From contig JAWKLD010000001.1 in assembly GCA_041392855.1 (NCBI GenBank), positions 2,280,001-2,344,000 of the forward strand: a stretch of 64,000 nucleotides of DNA. The letters are read 5' to 3'. Positions 17,497-27,355 of this stretch are shown here, one piece after another (the first letter of the stretch is position 1; every line of letters starts with the position of its first letter). The position numbers and the translations under genes were made by a program. The notes under the pieces were generated by a model. The model made no database searches. It was not told where the DNA came from and saw only the letters and a list, made by a program, of their open reading frames with translations. The DNA comes from Flavipsychrobacter sp. (GTDB lineage: Bacteria; Bacteroidota; Bacteroidia; Chitinophagales; Chitinophagaceae).

Positions 17497-18615
17497 CTAT
17501 CCTATAACTTCTTTTTCTAACTTATCTAAGTACCTTTCAAAAGTAAAGAGTCCTGCCATTTCATGTGTTTTTTTCGCCTTCTCTTTTAATATTTCCTCAT
17601 TATCAAAATCTAATGCAATGAAGAAATCCTCAAAAGACTGCTTATTAGATTCCCATAAGAAGCCATTATCTTGTTTCACATATTGACCTATACTAGACAC
17701 ATCAGACACTACAGGTATACATCCAAAGTTTGCGGCCTCTGCCACAACTTTAGGAAACCCTTCTGACTGACTAGGAAGTAATAATAAATGAGATTGTTTA
17801 TATATCTCAAAAACTTCTGCTCTTGGCAAAGCCCCATGAAATATTATTGGCAGACCAACATCTTTGGCATATTCTTCCATTTCAGCTTTTTCTGCACTAT
17901 CACCTACTATATCTAAACGAACAAAACTACTTTTGTCTGGATGCCTTTTTATAGCATCTAGCATATTATATACTCCTTTTTCTTTATCTAACCTTCCTAC
18001 AAAACATAAGACTAAAGGCTTGGCATACACTTTTGATTGTACAACAATACTACCCAATTTTCTATCCTCATTATCAAGACAAGGATTTTCAAAACTTAGG
18101 CATTTAGATGGCTGGTTTTCCCATGAGCCATTTATAGTAATTTTTCTTTTTTGTCTTTTTAATAACCAAGATCTCTGAAATGTGTAAGAAAAAGGTTGAA
18201 CTTCCCTTACCCAATTACCTGCATATTTATACCAACCTTTTTTGTTGCTGAAAATAGACAAATAAGGGATTACATACATACCCATTGCAGTAGGTGCTCT
18301 AAATTGGAACACATCTGCATGTTTTAGCTCTTTTGCTATAGTTTTTAGTATTGTAAAAGCATTGGTTATTATACTAATCTTTTCTTTAATATTCTCACCC
18401 CCATATGAAGGGATAGGAACATACCTCACATTTTTATTACCATAAGGAACTGAACTTGCAGGTGCTTTTACATTTTTATGTAAACAAGCTACATGCACCA
18501 CTTCTCCAAAGCGCTCTGCTAAATAGTCCATTTCTCTAATTGTAGGACCCCAACCTACAATCTGCCCATTTTCATCATAAAAGTGACTAGTATGTGATAT
18601 TATTAGCAATCTCAT
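17497..18615 (-). CDS. Glycosyltransferase family 4
   Basis: The 372-residue GT-B protein. The donor domain has CFVGRLDKEKGVYNMLDAI and the EX7E motif SEGFPKVVAEAANFGCIPVV. Between the domains is a stretch (about residues 150-190) rich in Lys/Arg, with INGSWENQPSKCLSFENPCL, a likely linker. The start overlaps the stop of the next upstream glycosyltransferase by 4 bases. Specificity unknown. Confidence 0.87.
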   Translation of the reverse strand: MRLLIISHTSHFYDENGQIVGWGPTIREMDYLAERFGEVVHVACLHKNVKAPASSVPYGNKNVRYVPIPSYGGENIKEKISIITNAFTILKTIAKELKHADVFQFRAPTAMGMYVIPYLSIFSNKKGWYKYAGNWVREVQPFSYTFQRSWLLKRQKRKITINGSWENQPSKCLSFENPCLDNEDRKLGSIVVQSKVYAKPLVLCFVGRLDKEKGVYNMLDAIKRHPDKSSFVRLDIVGDSAEKAEMEEYAKDVGLPIIFHGALPRAEVFEIYKQSHLLLLPSQSEGFPKVVAEAANFGCIPVVSDVSSIGQYVKQDNGFLWESNKQSFEDFFIALDFDNEEILKEKAKKTHEMAGLFTFERYLDKLEKEVIG

Positions 18616-19730
18616 AATAGCTCTTCGGAAAGTTTATTCCAATCATGCTTTAATGCCCACGCTTTACAGTTAGCCGTCAAAATCGCTTTGTCATAATTCA
18701 GCACCTTGTCTATTGCTGTTAGTATTTCATTGGCATTTGCCCCATCTACTAAAAAGCCGTTTTTACCATCATCAATAGCATCTACTATACCAGAATCATT
18801 ACTACCAATAGCTGCTAGTCCCATTATATTAGCTTCAAGTATTGCAATACCAAAACCTTCAACATCTCCATTATCTTGTTTCTCACTTAACATAATAAAT
18901 ACATCCGCTGATAGATAAGACCTAATTAGATCTTCATGATGTTGCATTCTACCATGTATTGTAATATGATCTAGTACGTTTAGTTTTTCTGCCAATTCAA
19001 TAATCGCATCTTTATTGGCTGGAACGCCTACCATATGATATTGTATGTCAGGGTATTTTTCTATTAATTTTGGCAATGCTTTTATTACCTGATGCTGCCC
19101 TTTTCTTGGGGTGATACTTCCAACAGTCAAAATTTTAGGATAGCCTTTCCAGTCATCAAACGGCTTCAGCTTTTCTTCATCATAATTCCAATCCAATAGA
19201 TCTAACCCATTTGGCATTACATCTACATCATTATTATCCAATACTTTTTGTGGAAGCAGACTTTTTGTGAATGTTGACACTGCCCAAATTTTATCTAATG
19301 CAGCTAAACTTGTATGAGTAAGTAATCTTTTAGTTTTTTCTTCCGGATTTATCTCTGTTCCATGCACAAACCCTTCAACTACTATATTATTTCCGAATTT
19401 TTTCTTCAACATATACCCTAGCCATATAGGGAAAGAACCTGTAATAATTACTTTATCAAAACCTATTTTCTTAGTTAGGTTCAACACTTTTCTGATTCTA
19501 TCAAAATAAGTTTTAGCACCCTTCCTGCTTATGGGATGAAGCGTAATACCTTCGTCTATATTCTTTATAAAATGTGATACTTCCTCCTCACTTGCATGAT
19601 CAAAGTGAGAAACCACATGTACAGATACATTATGATATACCAATGATTTAGCTAACGAATACGCATGTCTTCCTATACCACCAGGACCAGGAGGAAATTC
19701 AGAACTAATAATCAGAAATTTTTTAGACAC
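18612..19730 (-). CDS. Glycosyltransferase family 4
   Basis: The 372-residue GT-B enzyme has the glycine-rich acceptor-domain start SSEFPPGPGGIGRHAYSLAK. Its donor domain has LTVGSITPRKGQHQVIKAL and the EX7E motif VEGFGIAILEANIMGLAAIG. It overlaps the two-domain glycosyltransferase gene by one base. Probably retaining, with unknown donor. Confidence 0.9.
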   Translation of the reverse strand: MSKKFLIISSEFPPGPGGIGRHAYSLAKSLVYHNVSVHVVSHFDHASEEEVSHFIKNIDEGITLHPISRKGAKTYFDRIRKVLNLTKKIGFDKVIITGSFPIWLGYMLKKKFGNNIVVEGFVHGTEINPEEKTKRLLTHTSLAALDKIWAVSTFTKSLLPQKVLDNNDVDVMPNGLDLLDWNYDEEKLKPFDDWKGYPKILTVGSITPRKGQHQVIKALPKLIEKYPDIQYHMVGVPANKDAIIELAEKLNVLDHITIHGRMQHHEDLIRSYLSADVFIMLSEKQDNGDVEGFGIAILEANIMGLAAIGSNDSGIVDAIDDGKNGFLVDGANANEILTAIDKVLNYDKAILTANCKAWALKHDWNKLSEELL

Positions 19731-21319
19731 TAATTGCTTCTTTTATTCAATTCAGTCAATGCTTCTTTTAATCTTGATTTGTACGTCTTGTAAATAACAG
19801 GGCTTTTTAAAAGCATGACCATAAGTCTAAGTGACTTCTTAATAACATTCCCGTTTATTATCATTTGATTGAAATACTTCATTCTTACATACATTTTAAA
19901 CTGTAGAGGTGAGAAGTACTTTTTAATCAAAAAGAGCTCTGAGGATGTTGGATCCGCAATTTTAGTAAGCATGTTTTTTGCCATATGGTTAGTTACAACC
20001 CTTGCTTTATGAGCTCTTAGTCCTCCCATAGGTGCTCTATGATGCCCAATCATAGCTGACGGATCAAATACCATAAAAGCCCCTTTTAGGTGACACCTTA
20101 TTGACAAGTCAAAATCAGCACGGATATTTCTATTAAAGAACATATCCATATTGCCAGCATCTACAACTAGCTTTCTTTTTATCAATGTTATGGGGAAAGT
20201 ATCTGTCAAGTAATAGTTATGATTTACATTAGGTTCACCAGCCCCACACTCATATACATTCGAAGCAACCATATCACAATTAAAATACTGTGCCGTTTGC
20301 AATAATTTTTCAATAAAATCTGGCTTGATACCATCTGCATCATCACCAAGAAATAAAACATACTCCCCTTTAGCCTCAACAAGTAGTTTATTCCATGCCA
20401 CACATTGCCCCTTTTCTGTCTGAGGAAAAATTTTTACGTTTATATCAGTATATTTTTCAACATCTACTAGAACTCTTTGTTCTTCACTTGTTTGATCTGT
20501 AACTAAAACCTCCAGAGGTAAAATAGTTTGTATACTTAGTTCTTCTAATTCGTTCAATAAATAGCTATATCTATCTAGTGTCGGAGCCAATACGGATACA
20601 CCCTTATTCTCTACAATAGATTTTTTCTTTAAAGAACTATGAATTTCCGGCTTACAAACAAGTCGATTTATTTTTCTCGTCTTTAACCAAATTCTACAAT
20701 TGCTTATTAACCCTTTCTTATTTATAATGGTCCATAGCTGCCACTTTCTAGGAAAAAATCTATTAAGAAAAACCCATTGATCCACATCACTAATGTTTTC
20801 AAACCTATCAATACTTGTCTTTATCAAATCTGAATGATAACGTATCATCCCACCTTTCCTCAACAATTCATAACCTAAAGCTATACCTGTCATCTCCAAA
20901 GACTGGTATATAGATGGTAGACCTTTTAATGCTTTGAGCGTTTTAGTCTTTATAAGGCAGGCCCTTAATGACAACCTAAAGTTGGTGTGCGTTACTTTAT
21001 CACTTCCATCAAGTGTATATATCCAAGAAGGCATTACATAGTTTAGAATTTGTGGGCTACCTTCAGTACCCAACTTCAAACCTCCATGCCAAACATCAAC
21101 ATTACTATCCGCCAGTTCTTTTAACAAAACAACATCTGGTTCGCCCAAACTATAATCCCAAAATAAGATCCAATCAGACTCAGTATATTCCAGTAGACAA
21201 TCTATAGTAAACTTAGTGTGCTTTAACGGTAAACTTATAGCCCTTTTTTGCCCAAGCGTCCAATCAGGCAAAGTATCACCTGGCTTATAAAAATATGCTA
21301 AGTCAATATTATTAGGCAT
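19730..21319 (-). CDS. Two-domain glycosyltransferase with C-terminal GT2 domain
   Basis: From the ATG at 21319 (MPNNIDLAYF) the protein has 529 residues and overlaps the upstream stop by 8 bases. The frame is open to 21364, but that would give a 53-base overlap. The C-terminal part (about residues 235-470) is a GT-A family 2 domain: VSVLAPTLDRYSYLL, LVTDQTS, GQCVAWNKLLVEAKGEYVLFLGDDADG (DxD-type DDAD). The N-terminal 210 residues (LGQKRAISLPLKHTK, DWILFWDYSLGEPD) look like a second, degenerate GT-A-like domain. Metal-dependent transfer is expected from the GT2 part only. Confidence 0.82.
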   Translation of the reverse strand: MPNNIDLAYFYKPGDTLPDWTLGQKRAISLPLKHTKFTIDCLLEYTESDWILFWDYSLGEPDVVLLKELADSNVDVWHGGLKLGTEGSPQILNYVMPSWIYTLDGSDKVTHTNFRLSLRACLIKTKTLKALKGLPSIYQSLEMTGIALGYELLRKGGMIRYHSDLIKTSIDRFENISDVDQWVFLNRFFPRKWQLWTIINKKGLISNCRIWLKTRKINRLVCKPEIHSSLKKKSIVENKGVSVLAPTLDRYSYLLNELEELSIQTILPLEVLVTDQTSEEQRVLVDVEKYTDINVKIFPQTEKGQCVAWNKLLVEAKGEYVLFLGDDADGIKPDFIEKLLQTAQYFNCDMVASNVYECGAGEPNVNHNYYLTDTFPITLIKRKLVVDAGNMDMFFNRNIRADFDLSIRCHLKGAFMVFDPSAMIGHHRAPMGGLRAHKARVVTNHMAKNMLTKIADPTSSELFLIKKYFSPLQFKMYVRMKYFNQMIINGNVIKKSLRLMVMLLKSPVIYKTYKSRLKEALTELNKRSN

Positions 21320-22520
21320 ATACTTCTTTATATAGTTTGTCAAATGCAAGAACTTGTTTCTCAACTGTAAACTTCTCTAATACTCTTTGCCTACCACTCT
21401 TGCCAAACTTGTATCTCAACTCAGGATTCCTATATAATTCTAATAATTTATCTGACATATCTTCTGTATCCCACTTTTTTACTAAAAAGCCCGTAACATT
21501 ATTCTCAATATTTTCTGCTAGCCCATCAGCATCTGTAGCTACGACAGGAATTTCCATGGATTGAGCTTCTATAACTGCATTGCAAAAGCCTTCTGATATA
21601 GATGGATGAAAAAACACATCTGCACTATCTAAACATATCTTAGTTTCTTCCGGCATTAATTTTCCATGCATTATCACTTTATCAACCAAACCTAATTCAT
21701 GTATAAAAAATTCCACTTCTTCATAAGCCGGACCAATACCTACAATATGATAAGTTCCCTCCCCTCCTTTATCAAGATACTTTTTGAATGCCAGTAGTCC
21801 ATATTCTATTCCCTTTTTCCAAACTAACCTACCAACACTTATTACTGATATAGGTCTAACTCTTTTTTCTAATTCTAACGGAACACTTCTACTAAATACT
21901 TCTGGACGAACAGCTGGAGGTATAAAATGTACTATTTTATTTTGGCTATCAAATCCTCTCTTTTTTGCTCTTTTATATAAATCTTCCCCTAAGAAATGAA
22001 AGCCATCAGCTTTACTCCAAACTTCACTATAAATGCTATCATCAGATAGCTTGTAGTAATTTAAATCATATCCTCTGAAGCTTACTATTACTTTACAGTT
22101 TAGTATTTCTTTTAAATAAATCTTTTTAACTCCTAATGTTCCAAATTCGAAATGTAATACTTCAGGCTTTAATGCCATTAGTTTATAGTCGTCTAATAAA
22201 GCAACAATATATTTCTTAATTCCTTTTCCTTTATAATAAGTTTTATGCCTAAAAAATAGTTTGCTATTAGTAGTAGCAAACTTTATTAATGAAACAAGCT
22301 CTCCTAAAAGCTTAATAGATTTAACATTTGAAAGAGCTGACACAGTAACATTCTTTTTATAGCTTCTATTAAGCTCCTTACCCCAAAACAACCAAGATTC
22401 CTCTTTTGAATTCCAACAAAACACCTTATATCTATATTCCTTTTTTTTAAAAAAAGAATATATTCTGCCTACTACAATTATATTTTCTGGGAAAGATATT
22501 ATAACTGACAACACCCTCAT
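21312..22520 (-). CDS. Glycosyltransferase family 4
   Basis: The 402-residue GT-B enzyme. Donor domain: SVGRLVWKKGIEYGLLAF, then the EX7E motif SEGFCNAVIEAQSMEIPVVA. The N-terminal part contains HFEFGTLGVKKIYL and VSFRGYDLNYYK, which suit colanic-acid-type (WcaL/AmsK-like) transferases. It is 5 bases from the asparagine-synthase-like gene. Confidence 0.88.
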   Translation of the reverse strand: MRVLSVIISFPENIIVVGRIYSFFKKKEYRYKVFCWNSKEESWLFWGKELNRSYKKNVTVSALSNVKSIKLLGELVSLIKFATTNSKLFFRHKTYYKGKGIKKYIVALLDDYKLMALKPEVLHFEFGTLGVKKIYLKEILNCKVIVSFRGYDLNYYKLSDDSIYSEVWSKADGFHFLGEDLYKRAKKRGFDSQNKIVHFIPPAVRPEVFSRSVPLELEKRVRPISVISVGRLVWKKGIEYGLLAFKKYLDKGGEGTYHIVGIGPAYEEVEFFIHELGLVDKVIMHGKLMPEETKICLDSADVFFHPSISEGFCNAVIEAQSMEIPVVATDADGLAENIENNVTGFLVKKWDTEDMSDKLLELYRNPELRYKFGKSGRQRVLEKFTVEKQVLAFDKLYKEVYA

Positions 22521-22525
22521 ATTTT

Positions 22526-24262
22526 TTATAAAATTCTTTTTAAAAACTGAAGAAAGGTATGCAACATTGAAATTGTGTAGCCATTAGACGAGTTTGGGGT
22601 TAAATAAAATTCATTAAGTAACCTATTAATTTTATGATGGGGCAACACATCCTTAAATTTATCATCAAAAAATATACTCTCTAATTCCTTTCTACCATTT
22701 GAGTTTAAATAGAAAAGCTCCCAGTTTCTGATAATATGCTTGCCAGGAGTAATCATTCTCTGCCCTTTCTTTAACCCACGATAAATAAGATTTCTGTTAT
22801 TTATCTTTTTATACAAGTATAAATTAGTACCATACTCTTGCCATCTTACTTTTGCTAAGTCAGGGTATTTTGCCTTTATATATTCTATTTGAAAACTTCT
22901 ACCTGCTAATTGTTTTGTTGGCACACTAGTAAGAGTATATGCTACATTCTTATCATAAAATGGCAATATTGGCATTGAACCAGCTTGATACATTCTTATA
23001 CTAGGCAAAGTCCATCTAAATGACCATTGATCGGTCTTAAAAATTTTCATTCTAAAATCAACGTCCTTAATGTGTTCATATTTAGACATAAAGGAATTGA
23101 AGTTGTCTTTCAATAATTCTTCAGGCTGAAGAACATGGTCTTTACATATATTTTCTAGTAGCCACTGAGATCCTTTCTTTATAATTTTTTTTTGATAGTA
23201 TGGCAACAATTCCTCCTCATTATCTACACCCATATTATCAAACCATACATCACCCCAATGTCCTCCGATTACAACATCTGATTTTTCCTTCAATATATCA
23301 ATCATTGACGCTTGTCTCGTACCATCTATATACTGAAACAGATCAACAGACTCTGCGATTACATCTATCCTATCAAATAGGTAATTTGGTAGTTTATATC
23401 CATTAAATGAGATGTTTTTTACTCGTGCCAATTTCTGTGCAATTCTAGTTTCAATAGACCTTTTACTATATCCATAAGAATAACTCCATAGTGAATTATA
23501 CTCTTGTTCTTTTTCTGTCAACACACCCAAGAGTGTTCTTGAATCTAACCCTCCTGAAATAGGCAATGCTACCCTCTGGTTTCGAGTTGCTGTTGTAATA
23601 GAATTAAGTAAACTTTCATGAACAGATTCAACAGCGTCGTTTAACCTCTGGTCTACTATATTATGCTCCCACTGCCAATATCTTCTATGAGAAATTTTTT
23701 GTAAATCGTTACCAAATAAATAATGCGAGGAGGGTTCTAAGATTTTTATCTTTTTAAGAAAGGTATTATTATTAGCGAAAAAACCTTGACCCAAAAAACT
23801 GGTCACGCCCTCCCAATCCAAAGCTTTATCTTTTGACTGCTTTGCCAAACTTATAAAAGGGGTTGCTATTGCACTACCCATTCCTTCAGACAAAAAATAT
23901 GCTTGATAAGTCCCAAAACGATTTGTAAATACATGCAACTGTCCCTTCTTCTTATCAAGAACAAATATGATATAGTGCCCTGCAGGGTCGATAAATCTTT
24001 GACTATCCTCTATGTACCTTATACACCTATTGAAAAGTTTACCAACAGTTAAGTCTTCATACAGCTGGCCAAGTAAAATAAGTCTATAGTTATCATCTTC
24101 ATACGAAGAAACAAAAGGATTTTTTTCAGAATCTAATGGATAACTTTCCCAATAAGTCATTTTACCAAATGACCTTTCATGCCAATCTGAATTACCCCCT
24201 CTTACAAATCTGGGTTTATGTTCACTCCCTACACCAAACCATATATCATTGAAAGCATTCAT
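22526..24262 (-). CDS. Asparagine-synthase-related protein without the glutaminase cysteine
   Basis: The 578-residue protein has the two-domain AsnB layout. The C-terminal synthetase domain has the PP-loop ALPISGGLDSRTLLG (about residue 240) and GGHWGDVW. The N-terminal part (residues 1-190) keeps Ntn-like features (YEDLTVGKLF, DPAGHYIIFVLDKKKGQLHVFTNRFGTYQAYF), but the protein starts MNAFNDIW, so the Cys2 nucleophile of real glutamine-dependent enzymes is absent. It may use another amine or act like a beta-lactam/amide synthetase. It sits in a glycan operon, so amidation of a sugar is a possible role. Start overlaps the previous stop by one base. Confidence 0.8.
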   Translation of the reverse strand: MNAFNDIWFGVGSEHKPRFVRGGNSDWHERSFGKMTYWESYPLDSEKNPFVSSYEDDNYRLILLGQLYEDLTVGKLFNRCIRYIEDSQRFIDPAGHYIIFVLDKKKGQLHVFTNRFGTYQAYFLSEGMGSAIATPFISLAKQSKDKALDWEGVTSFLGQGFFANNNTFLKKIKILEPSSHYLFGNDLQKISHRRYWQWEHNIVDQRLNDAVESVHESLLNSITTATRNQRVALPISGGLDSRTLLGVLTEKEQEYNSLWSYSYGYSKRSIETRIAQKLARVKNISFNGYKLPNYLFDRIDVIAESVDLFQYIDGTRQASMIDILKEKSDVVIGGHWGDVWFDNMGVDNEEELLPYYQKKIIKKGSQWLLENICKDHVLQPEELLKDNFNSFMSKYEHIKDVDFRMKIFKTDQWSFRWTLPSIRMYQAGSMPILPFYDKNVAYTLTSVPTKQLAGRSFQIEYIKAKYPDLAKVRWQEYGTNLYLYKKINNRNLIYRGLKKGQRMITPGKHIIRNWELFYLNSNGRKELESIFFDDKFKDVLPHHKINRLLNEFYLTPNSSNGYTISMLHTFLQFLKRIL

Positions 24263-24873
24263 TAACTCTTCAACATTTTTGAGTACAAGTCTGCAAAAGC
24301 TGCAACTTCTAATTCGGGTGTTTGCTTATTACTCTCCTCTACATCCACTTCTTTTAGAGCATTAATCTCATTGATTTGTGGTGCTTTTATTAAAAAAGTT
24401 TTCTTCCTTAACTTTTTCGTAGCAAAATAATTTTCAAACATTGTTTTATTTCTAGCAACAATTGCTTTTGAAAGAAAACTCTTTATTCTCCAAGACCTGT
24501 GCCCCCAATTCATGTTTTTCTTTACATATACATATTTTGCTCCTGCAGCTTTTGCTATCAAAGCTTCTGAAAAGTCTGATGACTCACTAAAGGAATTCCA
24601 AATATCAAACCCATGTTTCTTAAACTCTAACGACATCTTTTTTGACTTAATGTAAGCATCGACCAAGCCATTGCTCCGTATTGTAAATGGTTCTACCATT
24701 ATTGGGTATCCCATTTTTATAACCTTATCAAAAAAATCACCCCCACCTTTTTCAACTGCCAACCATGGCTCATAAATTGCCTTATCTAACCCCTCAACAA
24801 GGGCAAGGACCTCCATGTTATTTGCTTCTGTATGAAAAGAAGGCAATGTAAATAGTACTTTTATTTTACTCAT
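24262..24873 (-). CDS. Half glycosyltransferase: GT4 acceptor-type domain only
   Basis: The 203-residue protein begins like a GT-B enzyme (KVLFTLPSFHTEANNMEVLALVEGL) and runs through a Rossmann-like acceptor domain to residue 165 (KTFLIKAPQINEIN). It then jumps to a short C-terminal helix (AFADLYSKMLKS) like the very end of full-length GT4 proteins. The donor domain of about 170 residues, with the EX7E motif, is missing. The stop is fused to the next start (TAATG), so the short form looks fixed and not a chance frameshift. It may be a non-catalytic partner, or a decayed gene. Confidence 0.65.
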   Translation of the reverse strand: MSKIKVLFTLPSFHTEANNMEVLALVEGLDKAIYEPWLAVEKGGGDFFDKVIKMGYPIMVEPFTIRSNGLVDAYIKSKKMSLEFKKHGFDIWNSFSESSDFSEALIAKAAGAKYVYVKKNMNWGHRSWRIKSFLSKAIVARNKTMFENYFATKKLRKKTFLIKAPQINEINALKEVDVEESNKQTPELEVAAFADLYSKMLKS

Positions 24874-24875
24874 TA

Positions 24876-25700
24876 TTATAGCGTCAATTTGCCACCTTCT
24901 TGTATTTCTGTTAAATATTCAGGGTATGCCTTTTCATCTGGTATAAGTAATAGGTGACATTTGCCACGATGGGCAATAGTTTTTGCTTCTGTTATATGCT
25001 GGTGTTCTTTTAAATAGTATGCCTTATAATTATTGGCAGCACACCAATTTAAAACATGCGTAGCATTTTGCTCCATTGTCAATTCAGGAACAGCATGCAT
25101 TTCTACAAAAAATGTTGTCTGTCTCTCTTTTGCTAGCTCTACTGCACCATTAAGCACTAGGTGCTCAGCTCCTTCTACATCAACTTTGATAAAGTCTGGC
25201 TGTACAGAAGTGCGTTTTACGATCTCATCAACAGTAAGCGTATCTACTAAATAAAATGAATTTGTAAGTCTTGCAGATTCTGCAGCACTAGCAAACATAC
25301 TACCAGCTTCACCTATGCCTACAGTATAAAACTTTACTTTCTCACCGCACTTATCCGATACAAAAGCAGGAACAAACTGTTTATTTATTGACAACCCATT
25401 TCTTATTAAATTACCTGACGCCATTGCTAAGGCATCAGGGTTAGGGTCCGCTAATACAACTACTTTATCGCTATCGAAAAATGATGCTAAAATTGACGTA
25501 TAGCCAATATTTGCACCAAGATCAAAAATTCTATTATGATTTTTCACCAATGCAAAATACCATGCGTCATCCTTATCCTCTGAACGAATTGTCCCTTGCA
25601 ATACAACAAACTCTTTACCCAATAGCTGTACTTTATGCGTTTTGGGTACTGAGGGGAAATACCTGTGTTTATATACTGATAATACTTTTCTTAGCTTCAT
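24876..25700 (-). CDS. FkbM family methyltransferase
   Basis: The 274-residue protein has the SAM motif IFDLGANIGYTSILASFF (about residues 60-77) and the FkbM signature FIKVDVEGAEHLVLNGA. Family members O-methylate sugars, lipids or other small molecules. In this operon O-methylation of a glycan residue is likely. It lies 2 bases from the half glycosyltransferase gene. Confidence 0.9.
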   Translation of the reverse strand: MKLRKVLSVYKHRYFPSVPKTHKVQLLGKEFVVLQGTIRSEDKDDAWYFALVKNHNRIFDLGANIGYTSILASFFDSDKVVVLADPNPDALAMASGNLIRNGLSINKQFVPAFVSDKCGEKVKFYTVGIGEAGSMFASAAESARLTNSFYLVDTLTVDEIVKRTSVQPDFIKVDVEGAEHLVLNGAVELAKERQTTFFVEMHAVPELTMEQNATHVLNWCAANNYKAYYLKEHQHITEAKTIAHRGKCHLLLIPDEKAYPEYLTEIQEGGKLTL

Positions 25701-25801
25701 TTTTTATCGATTTTTAAAACCAATAGTTTTTAATATTAATAAACAGTCGATGGAACCCTAGTCACTAATAGAATAGTTTTCTGACTGGTAGTACCTCTCC
25801 G

Positions 25802-27289
25802 TTACAATCCAAATAGTACATTAAAGTACCTTCTAGCTTTAGGCACAGTGTGTCCTAAAAATGAAGAAATTATATAAAGCTCCTTAACAAGAAACACACG
25901 AACTACTAAATAATAAAGACCTATAAAAGCAGCACTTAATATACAAACATTAGCAAACGGATGTATATCAAATCCTAAAGGGACTATACTTCCTACTATT
26001 AGAAACCCTACAGCTATAAACACAACCGATAGCCAATAAGGTGCTATATCTCTAAACCATTTGCTAAATGGTATTTCTAAAGCAGTAGATATGTATTTTA
26101 CAGGAACTATTGTGAATAGTGTTTTGACTATTACCATTGAAATTGCAATACCTATCATCCCAAAACTACCTCCAATCAAAGCTCCTACAATATGAATTGG
26201 TGTATAAATAAGGTTCATATTAAATGTTTTCCTAGTAAGATGAAGTGTACTCATCAACACTCCAAAAGAACTAGTAGCTGTTCGTGTTGCTGTATATATC
26301 AATAGTATTTGTAATGGTATTACAGCAGCTAACCATTTAGTGCCGTAAAGTGTAAGTATTATAGGTTTAGCAGAAACCACCATCATGGCCAATAAAGGGA
26401 AAACCACAAATATGAATGCTTTTAGGAAGCTCATATAATTGTGGTAGAACTTATTATTATCATCGACAAACCTTGGTAATACAGAAGCCAGTACATTGTT
26501 TGATATCATTACAAAAGGAGAAATAAATAAATTGGCTAGTTGCATAGCTATGTTATACACTCCTAGTGTTTCAAGTCCTAAAAATGTACTTAGTATTATC
26601 TTATCACCTTCATCCGCAATTCTTGCTAAGAGATTGGCTCCTATCAAATGTTTCGTAAAAGCAAATATCTCTCTCCAACGCTCAGTATATAATTTTAATC
26701 CGGGATTAAGCCGTGCACCTCTATACAAGAAAAATGTTAGTATCGGCTGAAAGAATAATGACGGTATAATAAGACTATAAACTCCTAAACCTGCATATAC
26801 CGCTCCTATCTTACTAAATTGTACCAGAATAATAAATGGAGTTTGGATTTTAACCTGTTTTTGATACTCAAGATTTTTAGTTAATAGAGTTTTAGGTATA
26901 ACCTGCAACTGTGCAAAAAAGAAAATAGCAGCACTAATAAAACTTATCGTAATGATCCGGTCATCTCCTTGATAATCTGCCCAAAAGGGTGCTGCACCGA
27001 GAAAGACAACTATTATAGCTATCGTAATAGCAAAATTGAACCAGAATGCAGCTTTAAATATTTTTCTTGTATCCTTCTTTCTGTATGCAAGCAGAAACTC
27101 TGCTACTCCTGCAGTACCAAAAGCGGTAATAACCCAAAGTAAAACTTCGGTAATACTTACAAGACCAAAATCATATGGCGTAAGCTTTCTAGCAAGAATA
27201 ACCATTGCTACCATTCCCAAAATCTTGTCAAGCATATTTCTAATGAAAAAGCTTACAAAACCTTGACTTGCGCTCTTACCTACACTCAT
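25802..27289 (-). CDS. Polysaccharide flippase (Wzx/WzxC-type)
   Basis: The 495-residue polytopic protein has about 12-14 membrane helices and starts SVGKSASQGFVSFFIRNMLDK, the pattern of lipopolysaccharide biosynthesis flippases of the WzxC group. The motif RLAxxDFGL is represented by RKLTPYDFGLVSITEVLL. It would move the undecaprenyl-linked repeat unit to the periplasm. The 101-base gap after it (25701-25801) holds only a weak inverted repeat (CTAGTCA/TGACTGG). Confidence 0.92.
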   Translation of the reverse strand: MSVGKSASQGFVSFFIRNMLDKILGMVAMVILARKLTPYDFGLVSITEVLLWVITAFGTAGVAEFLLAYRKKDTRKIFKAAFWFNFAITIAIIVVFLGAAPFWADYQGDDRIITISFISAAIFFFAQLQVIPKTLLTKNLEYQKQVKIQTPFIILVQFSKIGAVYAGLGVYSLIIPSLFFQPILTFFLYRGARLNPGLKLYTERWREIFAFTKHLIGANLLARIADEGDKIILSTFLGLETLGVYNIAMQLANLFISPFVMISNNVLASVLPRFVDDNNKFYHNYMSFLKAFIFVVFPLLAMMVVSAKPIILTLYGTKWLAAVIPLQILLIYTATRTATSSFGVLMSTLHLTRKTFNMNLIYTPIHIVGALIGGSFGMIGIAISMVIVKTLFTIVPVKYISTALEIPFSKWFRDIAPYWLSVVFIAVGFLIVGSIVPLGFDIHPFANVCILSAAFIGLYYLVVRVFLVKELYIISSFLGHTVPKARRYFNVLFGL

Positions 27290-27355
27290 TTAATATGAGA
27301 GACCTTATTGTTCATTAAAAAAGCGAAGATTATATTCGCTATAGAAAAGATGTGA

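Noticed and set aside
21320..21364. Longer start for the two-domain glycosyltransferase
   Set aside because: It would overlap the upstream gene by 53 bases, while the ATG at 21319 gives a normal 8-base overlap.
25701..25801. Terminator or transposon remnant in the 101-base gap after the FkbM gene region
   Set aside because: Only a weak 7-bp inverted repeat with one wobble pair and no T run; no target duplication or transposase trace.
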